Positions 8,435 through 16,655 of a stretch of 56,208 bases of DNA are shown one piece after another. A program made the position numbers and the translations under genes. Position 1 is the stretch's first letter. Each line of letters starts with the position of its first letter. The notes beneath the pieces were generated by a model. The model was not told the DNA's origin. It saw only the letters and a program-made list of their open reading frames with translations, and ran no database searches. Source of the DNA: Sphingobium jiangsuense (GTDB taxonomy: Bacteria > Pseudomonadota > Alphaproteobacteria > Sphingomonadales > Sphingomonadaceae); NCBI RefSeq assembly GCF_014196495.1, contig NZ_JACIDT010000023.1:1-56208 (forward strand). Direction: 5' to 3'.

Positions 8435-9778
8435 TTAACGGTCCGGCATGGCTCGAGCGCCGACCGCTCCACCAGTCGAACTTCTATGGGTGAACAACAA
8501 TACTCCGGCGGCGGCGGCGACGATCGCGAAGGTGAATGACACGCCCGTTCGTGACATTCCATAGCCGAACATCAAGCCCGCGAAGTACGGGCCGAGTCCA
8601 CCTAACAATAATCCGAAGCCGGAAACGAAGCCGATGCCCGACACACGCATTAACGGGGTAAAGGCCGTCGCTATACTAGCGTAGAAAACGGCTGTCGAAG
8701 CGGACAGAAAAAAGCCGCAGGCGCCGGCGGCGAAGATCAACGCGGGCCCCGTCGGCGGAACAATGCCTAGTAAAACCAACGCAAGGCCGAAGCCGACCAT
8801 AGCCGCGCTCGCGACACCGACCGGCCTGAACCGCGTGGCGAAAGTTCCCGCGATCAGGGCGGACGGCACCCCGACCAGACTTGTGGTGATAGATATCAAG
8901 CTTGCAGTCGACGGCGGGAAGCCGGCATCCGCCACCATCTGGGGTAGCCAGCTGATGATATAGAACGCGGCCGTGACGGTCAGCATGTAGACGACCGCAA
9001 ACCGGATCGTGGTGCTCGCCATCCCCCGGGCAAAAAGTGCCCGATAGGAACTTCGCTCGGCTTCCGGACGCAATGGTGCTTCCGTAACCGCGGGCTGTTC
9101 CAGCCGCGCGAGCACGCCGTTCAATCGCTCAAACGCACTCTTCGGCCATCGGGCGATCAGAAAAGCCGGGGACTCCGGCAGCGCGATCAACGCCAGGAAG
9201 AACAAGACCGCTCCTAGCAACGCCGCGAGTCCGAACACCCACTCCCAGCCGCAGGTCTCGAGCAATGCCGCCGCCGCGAGTCCACCGAGCATTCCGCCCA
9301 CCGAAACGCCGACGGTCGTCGCAGCAATCGCGAACGCTCGAGATCGACCGTTAGAAAATTCCGCAGCCACAGCCGTTGTCAGGGACATCATGACTCCGAT
9401 CCCAAGGCCCGTGACGCCGCGGCTAATCCCCAACTCCCATATGGTTCGCGAGAGTGCTGAAGCGAGCGAGCCTAACGTCAGGAGCGCGAGCGCTAGTAAG
9501 ACCATCGGCCTTCGCCCGACCACATCGGCAAGCGGCGACAATCCCAAAGAGCCCGCAGCCATCCCGATGAGACTCGATGCCAGCAATAGGCCCAAAATCT
9601 CCTTGGAAACGCCCCAAGCCTCACTCACTGCTGGCGCGACAAATGCCATTGCCTGCAAGTCATAGCCATCCAGCCCCGCGATGAGCACCGCGACGACAAT
9701 GGCGACAACCTGAGCTCGGGTCATTCGCGCGTCGTCGAGCGATTGGCGAATACTCTCGACAGTGACTGGCGACCTCAT
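8435..9778 (-). CDS. MFS transporter, aromatic acid:H+ symporter (AAHS) type
   Basis: The 447-residue protein has about twelve hydrophobic segments and the features of the AAHS family (PcaK/BenK-like). These are an acidic motif in the first segment (AGLDGYDLQAMAFVAPA) and the loop 2-3 signature SPLADVVGRRP. It would import an aromatic acid across the inner membrane with protons. The ATG at 9778 follows GAGAGGAT. It lies downstream of the beta-keto acid cleavage enzyme on the same strand, with a remnant of another gene between them. Substrate not predictable. Confidence 0.85.
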   Translation of the reverse strand: MRSPVTVESIRQSLDDARMTRAQVVAIVVAVLIAGLDGYDLQAMAFVAPAVSEAWGVSKEILGLLLASSLIGMAAGSLGLSPLADVVGRRPMVLLALALLTLGSLASALSRTIWELGISRGVTGLGIGVMMSLTTAVAAEFSNGRSRAFAIAATTVGVSVGGMLGGLAAAALLETCGWEWVFGLAALLGAVLFFLALIALPESPAFLIARWPKSAFERLNGVLARLEQPAVTEAPLRPEAERSSYRALFARGMASTTIRFAVVYMLTVTAAFYIISWLPQMVADAGFPPSTASLISITTSLVGVPSALIAGTFATRFRPVGVASAAMVGFGLALVLLGIVPPTGPALIFAAGACGFFLSASTAVFYASIATAFTPLMRVSGIGFVSGFGLLLGGLGPYFAGLMFGYGMSRTGVSFTFAIVAAAAGVLLFTHRSSTGGAVGARAMPDR

Positions 9779-9854
9779 ATTTCATCCTCTCTGTTGGCTG
9801 CATGGCCAATTCATATTCAGCAACGGCCGCAATCCGGTTGAACTACGAGGTTAT

Positions 9855-9914
9855 TCAAGCCACGATCTGGCCGAGTACGAAGCGCTGCTCGGCGGTGGGG
9901 GGAGTGAAAGGCAT
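9855..9914 (-). pseudogene. N-terminal stub of an acyl-CoA dehydrogenase
   Basis: On the minus strand an ATG at 9914 begins MPFTPPTAEQRFVLGQIVA and then meets a stop at 9855. This resembles the first residues of acyl-CoA dehydrogenases of the type starting MPY/F-x-PP-x-x-x-QRF-x-L. Only about 19 codons remain. It sits between the beta-keto acid cleavage gene and the AAHS transporter, suggesting deletion of a middle gene of the operon. The match is short, so confidence is limited. Confidence 0.4.
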
Positions 9915-9956
9915 CTGATATTATTTTCCAGCAAATTGCTTGCAACGGTCCGAGGT

Positions 9957-10886
9957 TCAGAAACCGACGCGATCGCCGCCCTTGAGGCCCAGGATCTTCC
10001 GAGCGTCTTCCGGGGTCGCCACCTCGAGTCCCAATCCTTCGATGATCTGGCGAACGCGGCGCACCTGGGCGGCGTTGGTGTCGGCCAACGTGCCTGCGCC
10101 GAGCCACAGCGAGTCCTCCAGCCCGACGCGGACATTGCCGCCCATCGCTGCCGCCATGGCTGCGATCGGCATCTGACTCCGGCCCGCGCCGAGCACCGAC
10201 CACCGATACTGGTCTCCGAACAGCCGGTCGGCGGTCCGCTTCATGTGCATGACCTCGTCAGGATGTGCACCGATACCACCCAGCAGCCCGAACACCGTTT
10301 GGATGAACAGAGGGCCCTTCACGAGTCCCTCACGGTAAAAATGGTTCAGATTGTGCAGGTGACTGGTATCGTAACACTCGAATTCGTAGCGTGCGCCAGT
10401 TTCGTTGAGTGTCTCCAGTGCGTAGCGAATGTCCTTGAACGTATTGCGGAACACGAGGTCTTCGGTGCCCGCGAGCATCGCGGGTTCCCAATCATGCTTG
10501 AACTCCTTGAACCGCTTCAGCATCGGAAACAGCGCAAAGTTCATCGAGCCCATGTTCAGGCTGGCGACCTCCGGCTTCCACACCGCTGCAGGCCTCAGTC
10601 GCTCTTCCACGCTCATAAATGGGGCTCCGCCCGTCGTAAGGTTGCACACGACGTCCGAGCGCTGCTTGATTGAGCGCAGAATGGGCTCAAAGGCTTCGGG
10701 CGACTGGTCGGGGCGACCGTCAGCGGCATTGCGAGCGTGCAGATGCACGATTGCTGCTCCGGCCTCCGCCGCCTCCACGGCGGAGTCAGCGATCTCCTCC
10801 GCCGTCACGGGCAGGTGGGGCGACATGGATGGCGTGTGGATCGACCCGGTAATCGCGCAGGTGATGATGATTTTCGAGGCTGCCAA
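9957..10886 (-). CDS. Beta-keto acid cleavage enzyme (BKACE, DUF849)
   Basis: This 309-residue protein matches the BKACE family (3-keto-5-aminohexanoate cleavage enzyme, Kce). These enzymes are zinc TIM barrels that react a beta-keto acid with acetyl-CoA to give acetoacetate and a new acyl-CoA. The zinc-binding HxH (IVHLHAR, His48 and His50), the CNLTTGG segment and the late glutamate of RVGLEDS are all present. The start appears to be TTG at 10886 with AAGGA seven bases upstream; no ATG fits. The specific beta-keto acid cannot be read. It lies in a minus-strand row of catabolic genes, several of which are broken. Confidence 0.85.
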   Translation of the reverse strand: MAASKIIITCAITGSIHTPSMSPHLPVTAEEIADSAVEAAEAGAAIVHLHARNAADGRPDQSPEAFEPILRSIKQRSDVVCNLTTGGAPFMSVEERLRPAAVWKPEVASLNMGSMNFALFPMLKRFKEFKHDWEPAMLAGTEDLVFRNTFKDIRYALETLNETGARYEFECYDTSHLHNLNHFYREGLVKGPLFIQTVFGLLGGIGAHPDEVMHMKRTADRLFGDQYRWSVLGAGRSQMPIAAMAAAMGGNVRVGLEDSLWLGAGTLADTNAAQVRRVRQIIEGLGLEVATPEDARKILGLKGGDRVGF

Positions 10887-10892
10887 AGATCA

Positions 10893-11092
10893 ATCCTTCG
10901 GAACTTGGGCCGGTTCGTGACCGGCGTGAACGGGGCGGAAAGCGGAAATCAGCGCTGCCGCCAGCAGAGGCGTCGCGGCGAACATCAGCGACACGGTCGG
11001 TTGCCGCCGTCCGAGCGGCGCACTCCCCCGCGAGCCCGCCTGTAGCGACCAGGTGGCCGGGGTCACTACAGAACTCTCTTCATCGCGTCAGC
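10893..11092 (-). pseudogene. Possible C-terminal remnant of a membrane transporter
   Basis: A minus-strand frame ends at a stop near 10893, just before the TTG start of the BKACE gene. It contains a hydrophobic helix (SLMFAATPLLAAALISAF) followed by a short polar tail, as at the end of an MFS transporter. No start or further transporter sequence is present. The identification rests on one helix. Confidence 0.3.
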
Positions 11093-11129
11093 TGTCGAGG
11101 CACAGCGCGGCCGGGATCGCGCCGAGCGC

Positions 11130-11398
11130 TCAAGACGCCTTCACCCGGTTCTCGATGGCGCCGATCCCATCGACTTCGCATCGGACCACGTCGCCGGGTT
11201 GCAGAAAGCGCGGCGGCTGCATGGCAATGCCGACCCCCGACGGTGTTCCGGTCGCGATCAGGTCGCCCGGATCAAGCGTGAAGGCAGTCGAGAGATAAGA
11301 GATCTGCTGCCACACATTGTGGACCAGTTCGCTTGTGTTGCCATCCTGACGCAACTCGCCGTTGACGAAGCAACGCAGTCCCAACACATGTGGGTCCG
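11130..11398 (-). pseudogene. C-terminal fragment of an FAH-family protein
   Basis: The minus-strand frame ending at 11130 encodes about 90 residues typical of the end of fumarylacetoacetate hydrolase (FAH) family proteins. It has LRCFVNGELRQDGNTS, then GDLIATGTPSGVG and FLQPGDVVRCEVDGIG. The similarity begins abruptly at about 11398, where plus-strand alcohol dehydrogenase sequence begins. The N-terminal half and metal-site glutamates are missing, so the gene is broken by a rearrangement. Confidence 0.75.
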
Positions 11399-11710
11399 GG
11401 CGCTCCGTCGCAGGCGATGCTCGACGCGGTCGGCGCATTGCGGCGCGGCGGCCGCCTGGTCGATGTGGGCGGCATGAGCGCGCCCATTTCGGTCAACATG
11501 CACCAGCTCATGTGCGCACAGATCAGCCTGATCGGGTCGCTCTGGTTCACCGTTGCCGAAGGTCAGGACATGGCCGCGATGGCGGCCGCCGGAACCCTCG
11601 ATCTGTCGGTATTCGATCACCGCGTCTTTCCGCTCGATCAGGTGAACGAGGCGCTGGCCCTCGCCGAACGGCGCGTGGGCGGCTTCGTCAATGTGGTGGT
11701 CAGGCCCTGA
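11390..11710 (+). pseudogene. C-terminal fragment of a zinc-type alcohol dehydrogenase
   Basis: The plus-strand frame from 11390 to the stop at 11710 reads GPGAPSQAMLDAVGALRRGG and VFPLDQVNEALALAERRVGG. This is the last third of a medium-chain (MDR) alcohol dehydrogenase: the end of the Rossmann domain and the closing helix. The catalytic domain is absent. The fragment joins head-to-head with the FAH fragment at about 11390-11398, so one event appears to have removed the front of both genes. It ends 25 bases before the cupin gene and was probably once the first gene of that operon. Confidence 0.75.
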
Positions 11711-11735
11711 GAGGCGAGCGAGGAGGAGAACAGCT

Positions 11736-12266
11736 ATGGTAAGACGCATCGTCACGGCGGAACGGGATGGCCGATCCTATGTCCTGTCCGATGGATTGGT
11801 TGAAAACACCCATGATTTCGTTTCCGTTCCGGGTTTCCGGACGACTCTTGCATGGATGGCGCCCGCTGTTCCCGCCTTGCCCTTCGATGGTGCCGACCCG
11901 GTCGCCCAGGTCACGACGATGGTGCCGCAGCCGCACGGCTCCACACTCATCATCGTGCAGTTCCCGCCGGACAGCGTCATGACCGCGCCGGACTTCGATG
12001 CCGCCGCCGCGGGGACGGAGCAGGCGCGATTCCTGCCGGGCCTTGCCGAAACATTCGATCCCGACGGCTCCGGCAAGCATCGGACACAGACGCTGGATTA
12101 CGACATCATTCTGGAAGGCGAACTCTGGATGGAACTGGACGACGGGGAACTGCGCCATCTCAAGGCGGGCGATGTCGTGATCCAGAACGGCACACGGCAT
12201 GCCTGGCGCAATCTGGGCGACAAACCCGCGCGCATGGCGGCCGTGCTCATCGGCGCCGATCGCTGA
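11736..12266 (+). CDS. Cupin-domain protein
   Basis: The 176-residue protein has a single cupin barrel near its C-terminus. The first motif is reduced (DYDIILEGELWMEL) and the second is GDVVIQNGTRHAWRN with its histidine kept. The weak first motif argues for a small-molecule-binding or accessory role rather than a metal dioxygenase, though this is inference. The ATG at 11736 follows GAGGAGGAG. It is the first intact gene of the operon leading to the amidase and extradiol dioxygenase. Confidence 0.75.
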   Translation: MVRRIVTAERDGRSYVLSDGLVENTHDFVSVPGFRTTLAWMAPAVPALPFDGADPVAQVTTMVPQPHGSTLIIVQFPPDSVMTAPDFDAAAAGTEQARFLPGLAETFDPDGSGKHRTQTLDYDIILEGELWMELDDGELRHLKAGDVVIQNGTRHAWRNLGDKPARMAAVLIGADR

Positions 12267-12359
12267 AAACATTTCGGCACCCTGAAACCGGCGGTGCCGA
12301 GGCCGGGACCGCACACCGCCCTGCAATGCCGCGTCACGCTGTACCGAAAGCTGTTTGAG

Positions 12360-13757
12360 ATGAACGAAACCCCCCTTCATTATCATGATCTTGTCGACAT
12401 GGCCGCGCTGCTGCGGCGAGGCGTGCTGTCGGCCGGCGAACTGATGGAGCATATGCTGGAGCGGATCGAGAGGCTCGATCCGGCATTGCACAGCTTCGCA
12501 TTCCTCGATCCCGATGCCGCGCGGCGGCAGGCCAGGAACGCGGATAGCCTGCTGGCGTCAAATGCTGGTGGACCGCTGGCCGGTGTTCCGATCGCGGTGA
12601 AGGATATCTTCTGGACCGCCGACATGCCCACGGCCGCCGGTATGCCGCTTCACAGGGATTTTCGTCCCGATGAGGATGCGACCGTCGTTCGTCGGTTGAG
12701 GGAGGCGGGCGCTCTGATATTCGGCAAGCTCCAGATGACCGAGGGCGCCTTTGCGCTGCATCATCCTTCGATCGATCCGCCGGTCAATCCCTGGGGCGAG
12801 GGGTTGTGGACAGGGGCGTCCTCCAGCGGGTCGGGCGTGGCGGTCGCCGCGGGCCTCAGCTTCGCCTCGCTGGGATCGGATACCGGCGGTTCCATCCGGT
12901 TTCCATGCGCAGCCAATGGACTGACGGGCCTGAAGCCGAGCTGGGGGCGCGTTAGCCGCCATGGCGCCTTCGAGCTGGCCGCCAGTCTGGACCATGCAGG
13001 CCCCATGGCGCGGAGCGCACGCGACGTCGCCTTGCTCTACGGCATCATCGCCGGTCGCGACCCTGCCGATCCGACCAGTTGGGCCGGTCGGTCCGATCCT
13101 GTGGAGATCGACGCGGCCATCGATCCCGCGGCGCTGCGTATCGGTTATGTCCCGGCGGTTCATGAAAGAGAGTGCGACGCCGAACTGGGGGCGACGCTGG
13201 ACGAGGTGGTCGGAGTCTTCCGGTCCATGGGCGCGATGCCCCGAGCGGTCGAGCCGCCCGCGCTTGTCGAGGGCGCCGCGCAATGGGAATTGCTGGCCGG
13301 GGTTGAGGCCGCCGTCGCCCATGCCGCGACCTATCCGCAACAGAGCGATCGGTACGGCATTGCGCTCAGCCGTCTGATCGGCCTTGGCCGGGACGCCAGC
13401 GCCATGGACTATCAGCGCGCCAACCTGATCCGCATGGCGCTGCGCGATGCGCTCGACGCCTTGCTGGCCGATATCGACGTGCTGATCCTGCCGGTCATGC
13501 CCTTTGCCGCGCCGACGCTGGAGAGGCTGGGTTCGCTCGCTGAAGATCCGGATGCCAATACGCGCCTGATCGCGTTCACCGCGCCGTTCAATCTGGGCGG
13601 GCAGCCTGCGATCTGCCTGCCTTGCCGCCCCGCATCCAATGGCGCGCCGCTTGGATTCCAGCTGATTGCCGCGAGGGGGCGGGAGGATATCCTGTTGCGC
13701 GCCGCCATGGCCTTTCAACGCGAGACGGGGTGGCATCGGCGCCACCCCGTGGACTGA
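12360..13757 (+). CDS. Amidase-signature family hydrolase
   Basis: This 465-residue protein has the amidase signature Ser-Ser-Lys triad: Lys81 in GVPIAVKD, Ser155/156 in GASSSGSG and Ser178 in GSDTGGSIR. Such enzymes hydrolyse amides or sometimes esters. The ATG at 12360 begins a normal amidase N-terminus (DLVDMAALLRRG). Its ribosome site is weak, and upstream in-frame starts would only add unrelated residues. It stands between the cupin and the extradiol dioxygenase, so it may release an aromatic acid from an amide or conjugate before ring cleavage; that is inference. Confidence 0.85.
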   Translation: MNETPLHYHDLVDMAALLRRGVLSAGELMEHMLERIERLDPALHSFAFLDPDAARRQARNADSLLASNAGGPLAGVPIAVKDIFWTADMPTAAGMPLHRDFRPDEDATVVRRLREAGALIFGKLQMTEGAFALHHPSIDPPVNPWGEGLWTGASSSGSGVAVAAGLSFASLGSDTGGSIRFPCAANGLTGLKPSWGRVSRHGAFELAASLDHAGPMARSARDVALLYGIIAGRDPADPTSWAGRSDPVEIDAAIDPAALRIGYVPAVHERECDAELGATLDEVVGVFRSMGAMPRAVEPPALVEGAAQWELLAGVEAAVAHAATYPQQSDRYGIALSRLIGLGRDASAMDYQRANLIRMALRDALDALLADIDVLILPVMPFAAPTLERLGSLAEDPDANTRLIAFTAPFNLGGQPAICLPCRPASNGAPLGFQLIAARGREDILLRAAMAFQRETGWHRRHPVD

Positions 13758-13771
13758 CGGGAGACGCGACC

Positions 13772-14743
13772 ATGCCTTCGGCCCTGCTGTGCGCCTCCCA
13801 CACCCCGCTGATGCGGGAAGGGAACATCGCCCCTGATACGGAACTCAAGGTCGCGGCCATATTCGACGATCTGGCGGAGCGGGTGCGCGCCTATGCGCCC
13901 GACCTGATCGTCCAGTTCGCGCCGGATCATTTCAACGGTTTCTTCTACGATCTGATGCCCTCCTTCTGCGTGGGCGCCGCCGCGACGTCCATCGGCGATT
14001 GGGGCACGCAGCCCGGCCCGCTGCCGGTGCCCGAAGATATCGCCCTTGATCTGGCGGCGGCGGTGCAGGCGGATGATATCGATCTCGCGCTGTCCTATGC
14101 GATGAAGGTCGATCATGGCACGACCCAGATCTGGGAGGAGATGTTCGGGACAGCCCGCCAATTCCCGGTCGTTCCTATTTTCGTCAACGCGATCGCCCCG
14201 CCGGTGCCGAGCTATCGTCGGGCGCGGATGCTGGGGGAGGCTGTCGGGCGCTATTTCGCGCAATCGGGGCGCCGCGTCCTGTTCGCGGCATCGGGCGGCC
14301 TTTCCCACGATCCCCCCATTCCTGAAATGGCGACCGCCGAAGGCGAAGCGCGGGCGCGCCTGATCGACAACCGTAATCCGACCGAAGAAGCGCGCGCCGC
14401 GCGTCAGGAACGCGTTCGAACGGCGGGCCGCGATGCGGCGGCGGGGGCGGGAACGCGTTTGCCGCTCAATCCCGAATGGGACCGGCAGGTGCTCGCCTGT
14501 CTGGCGGCAGGAGATCTTCTCGCCTGCGATCGCTTCGACACCGCCGAAGTCGCGAGAACCGCCGGGCTCGCCGCCAATGAAACGCTGTGCTGGATCGCCG
14601 CCTCCGCCGCGCATGCGGTTTATGGCGCGAGCGACACGCAGGTTCTTTTTTATGAAGCGATACCGGGCTGGATCGCCGGCATGGCCATGTTGTTCGGGAC
14701 CACGCGCAACGGCGCCTGCCCCCAAAATCAGGAGAAACAATGA
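13772..14743 (+). CDS. Class III extradiol ring-cleavage dioxygenase, MhpB-like
   Basis: The 323-residue protein resembles MhpB, 2,3-dihydroxyphenylpropionate 1,2-dioxygenase, an Fe(II) enzyme that opens catechol rings in the meta position. Conserved segments include FAPDHFNGFFYDLMP, the histidine-containing VDHGTTQ, and FAASGGLSHDPPIPE. The length is close to that of the E. coli enzyme (about 314). The ATG at 13772 follows GGGAGA; upstream codons belong to the amidase in another frame. The next gene encodes the matching C-C hydrolase. The exact catechol is not known, so no gene symbol is given. Confidence 0.88.
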   Translation: MPSALLCASHTPLMREGNIAPDTELKVAAIFDDLAERVRAYAPDLIVQFAPDHFNGFFYDLMPSFCVGAAATSIGDWGTQPGPLPVPEDIALDLAAAVQADDIDLALSYAMKVDHGTTQIWEEMFGTARQFPVVPIFVNAIAPPVPSYRRARMLGEAVGRYFAQSGRRVLFAASGGLSHDPPIPEMATAEGEARARLIDNRNPTEEARAARQERVRTAGRDAAAGAGTRLPLNPEWDRQVLACLAAGDLLACDRFDTAEVARTAGLAANETLCWIAASAAHAVYGASDTQVLFYEAIPGWIAGMAMLFGTTRNGACPQNQEKQ

Positions 14744-14744
14744 G

Positions 14745-15638
14745 ATGAATGGCGATAGACCCTTTGGCAGCGTCTGGAGCGATCTGACCGGGGTGAGCTT
14801 CACCCAGGGTTTTCTCGACGCCGGTGGCGTAAGGACACGCTATCTGTCTTCGGGCGACCCCGACAAGCCGTTGCTGCTGCTGCATGGCGTCGGAGGGCAT
14901 GCCGAGGCCTATTCGCGCAATCTTGGGCCGCATGGCGCGCATTTCTGGGTGGTGGCGATCGACATGCTGGGGCATGGCTGGACCGACAAGCCCGAGATCG
15001 ACTATCAGGTGGGCGATTATGCGCGCCATGTCCTGAACGTGATGAAGGCGCTTGGGCGCGAGCGGGCGTCCTTCAGCGGAGAATCGCTGGGAGGCTGGGT
15101 CGCGACCCATATCGCGGTCCATCATCCCGATGTGGTCGACAGGCTCGTCCTCAATACCGCAGGCGGCTGGACCGCCCATCCGGAGGTGATGCAGCGCCTG
15201 AAGCAGCTTTCCAACGAAGCCGCAAGCGATCCCAGCCCGGAACGGATCAGGACCCGGCTGGAGTTTCTGATGTACGACAAGACGCTGGTCAGCGACGACC
15301 TGATCGAAACCCGACGGGCCATCTATGCGCAGCCCGGCTTCGCGGACACCATGCGCAGGATCATGTGCCTTCAGGAAATGGAGATTCGCCGCCCCAACAT
15401 GATTACCGAGGCCCAATATCGATCCATAGCGGCGCCGTCGCTGGTGGTGTGGACCTCGCATGATCCCACGGCGACGCCGGAGGAGGGCCGTCAGATCGCG
15501 GAGATGATTCCCGATTGCCGCTATGTCGTCATGAACCGGTGCGGGCACTGGCCGCAATATGAGGACGCGGACCGGTTCAATGCGCTGCATATCGCCTTTC
15601 TGCGCGGGGAAGCGCTTCCCGCCGATGCTTTGGGCTGA
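14745..15638 (+). CDS. MhpC-like meta-cleavage product hydrolase (alpha/beta fold)
   Basis: This 297-residue alpha/beta hydrolase has the nucleophile elbow SGESLGGW (Ser114), an acid in WTSHDPT and the histidine in NRCGHWPQYE, a pattern typical of meta-cleavage product hydrolases such as MhpC and BphD. It would hydrolyse the C-C bond of the ring-opened dienoate made by the preceding dioxygenase. The ATG at 14745 is one base after the dioxygenase stop, and AGGAGA lies inside the end of that gene, so the two are coupled. The later hydratase and aldolase (MhpD/MhpE type) are not in this operon. Confidence 0.87.
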   Translation: MNGDRPFGSVWSDLTGVSFTQGFLDAGGVRTRYLSSGDPDKPLLLLHGVGGHAEAYSRNLGPHGAHFWVVAIDMLGHGWTDKPEIDYQVGDYARHVLNVMKALGRERASFSGESLGGWVATHIAVHHPDVVDRLVLNTAGGWTAHPEVMQRLKQLSNEAASDPSPERIRTRLEFLMYDKTLVSDDLIETRRAIYAQPGFADTMRRIMCLQEMEIRRPNMITEAQYRSIAAPSLVVWTSHDPTATPEEGRQIAEMIPDCRYVVMNRCGHWPQYEDADRFNALHIAFLRGEALPADALG

Positions 15639-15659
15639 AAGGCGGGAGGAGGGCTCATC

Positions 15660-16406
15660 ATGGACCTGGCAGGCAAATATGGCCTTGTGACAGGCGCGGG
15701 CAGCGGCATGGGCCGGGCGGCCGCGCTGGCAATGGCGCGCGAGGGCGCCACGCTGCTGCTGATCGGGCGGCGCATCGAGCCGTTGGAAACCGTGGCGCGG
15801 GAGATCGAGGCCGCAGGGGGAGAGGCATTCGCATGGTCCGCCGACGTCACGATCCGCGAAGAAATTCAGGGCGCGGTGGCCGAAGCCGTGACGCGTTTCG
15901 GCCGCCTCGATCTCGCCTTCAACAATGCGGGCGGCCATGCGGATTTCAAGCCGATCGACCGGACATCGGAGCAGGAAAGCGAATGGGTCATCGACCTGAA
16001 TTTCAAGGCCGCCTATTGGGGGGTGAAATATCAGGTCGAAGCCATGCGCGCCAATGGGGGCGGGGCTATCGTCAATAACGCCTCGATCTTCGGCCTGAAG
16101 GCGATGCCCGGCATCGCGCATTATGTCGCCAGCAAATTCGCGGTGGTCGGCCTGACCCGCGCCGTGGCGCTGGAAAGCGCGGATGCCGGGATCCGCGTCA
16201 ACGCTATATGCCCCGGTGGCACGGAAACGCCCAATTTCCTCAGGGTAACCGGCGGCGATGCGCATGCGATGGATGACGTCGTTCCGATGAAGCGCATCGG
16301 TCAGCCGCAGGAGATCGCGGAGGCGGTGGTCTGGCTGATGTCCTCCCGCGCTGCCTATGTGACCGGAGCCACCCTTTCGGTAGATGGTGGAATGTCGGCC
16401 GGCTAA
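15660..16406 (+). CDS. SDR oxidoreductase
   Basis: The 248-residue protein is a classical short-chain dehydrogenase with the cofactor motif TGAGSGMG, the NNAGG segment, the active-site serine in NNASIFG and YVASK for the catalytic tyrosine and lysine. GRR after the second strand suggests NADP(H) preference. The last gene of the operon, it would oxidise or reduce an alcohol/ketone of the pathway. Its stop lies directly beside the first IS6-family relic, and the ending VDGGMSAG is normal for the family, so the gene seems complete. Confidence 0.85.
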   Translation: MDLAGKYGLVTGAGSGMGRAAALAMAREGATLLLIGRRIEPLETVAREIEAAGGEAFAWSADVTIREEIQGAVAEAVTRFGRLDLAFNNAGGHADFKPIDRTSEQESEWVIDLNFKAAYWGVKYQVEAMRANGGGAIVNNASIFGLKAMPGIAHYVASKFAVVGLTRAVALESADAGIRVNAICPGGTETPNFLRVTGGDAHAMDDVVPMKRIGQPQEIAEAVVWLMSSRAAYVTGATLSVDGGMSAG

Positions 16407-16407
16407 C

Positions 16408-16558
16408 CGGTAACCGCGTCGGGAGCAGCCATATTCCCTTCCGGCGAAGGGAGATGGTGATGCTGCGGTTCAGGCAGATGAAATCGCCGCAGAAATTCGC
16501 CTCGGTCCATATCAATATCTACAGCCCCACGAGGATAGACGCCCAGCCGCTGGCATAG
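16408..16558 (+). pseudogene. C-terminal relic of an IS6-family transposase (left copy)
   Basis: Right after the SDR stop the plus strand encodes NRVGSSHIPFRRREMVMLRF and then RQMKSPQKFASVHINIYS. This is the conserved end of IS6-family DDE transposases (NNR-x-ENSH-x-PFRRRE, LQKFASVHA). Only about 50 codons remain and they end at a TAG at 16556. A second, longer relic of the same family in the same orientation is at 33490-34107, so the two bracket the module between them. Confidence 0.75.
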
Positions 16559-16647
16559 CGAGCAGCGATGCGGCCAGTGCCGAATGTGCCGCAAACCCGC
16601 TCGCTCTCGTCGCGCAGCAGGGTTCTGGATACGGTGTTTCGGCGCAT
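16519..16647 (-). pseudogene. Possible truncated small gene downstream of the Rieske oxygenase
   Basis: An ATG at 16647, nine bases after the Rieske stop on the same strand, opens a 42-codon frame (MRRNTVSRTLLRDESERVCG and onward) that runs into the IS6 relic and stops at 16519. It may be the front of a gene cut off by the element. I do not recognise it, and it may be chance. Confidence 0.2.
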
Positions 16648-16655
16648 ATGATCGC

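Noticed and set aside
14466..16265. 600-codon minus-strand frame opposite the hydrolase and SDR genes
   Set aside because: It spans two well supported genes and has no family similarity.
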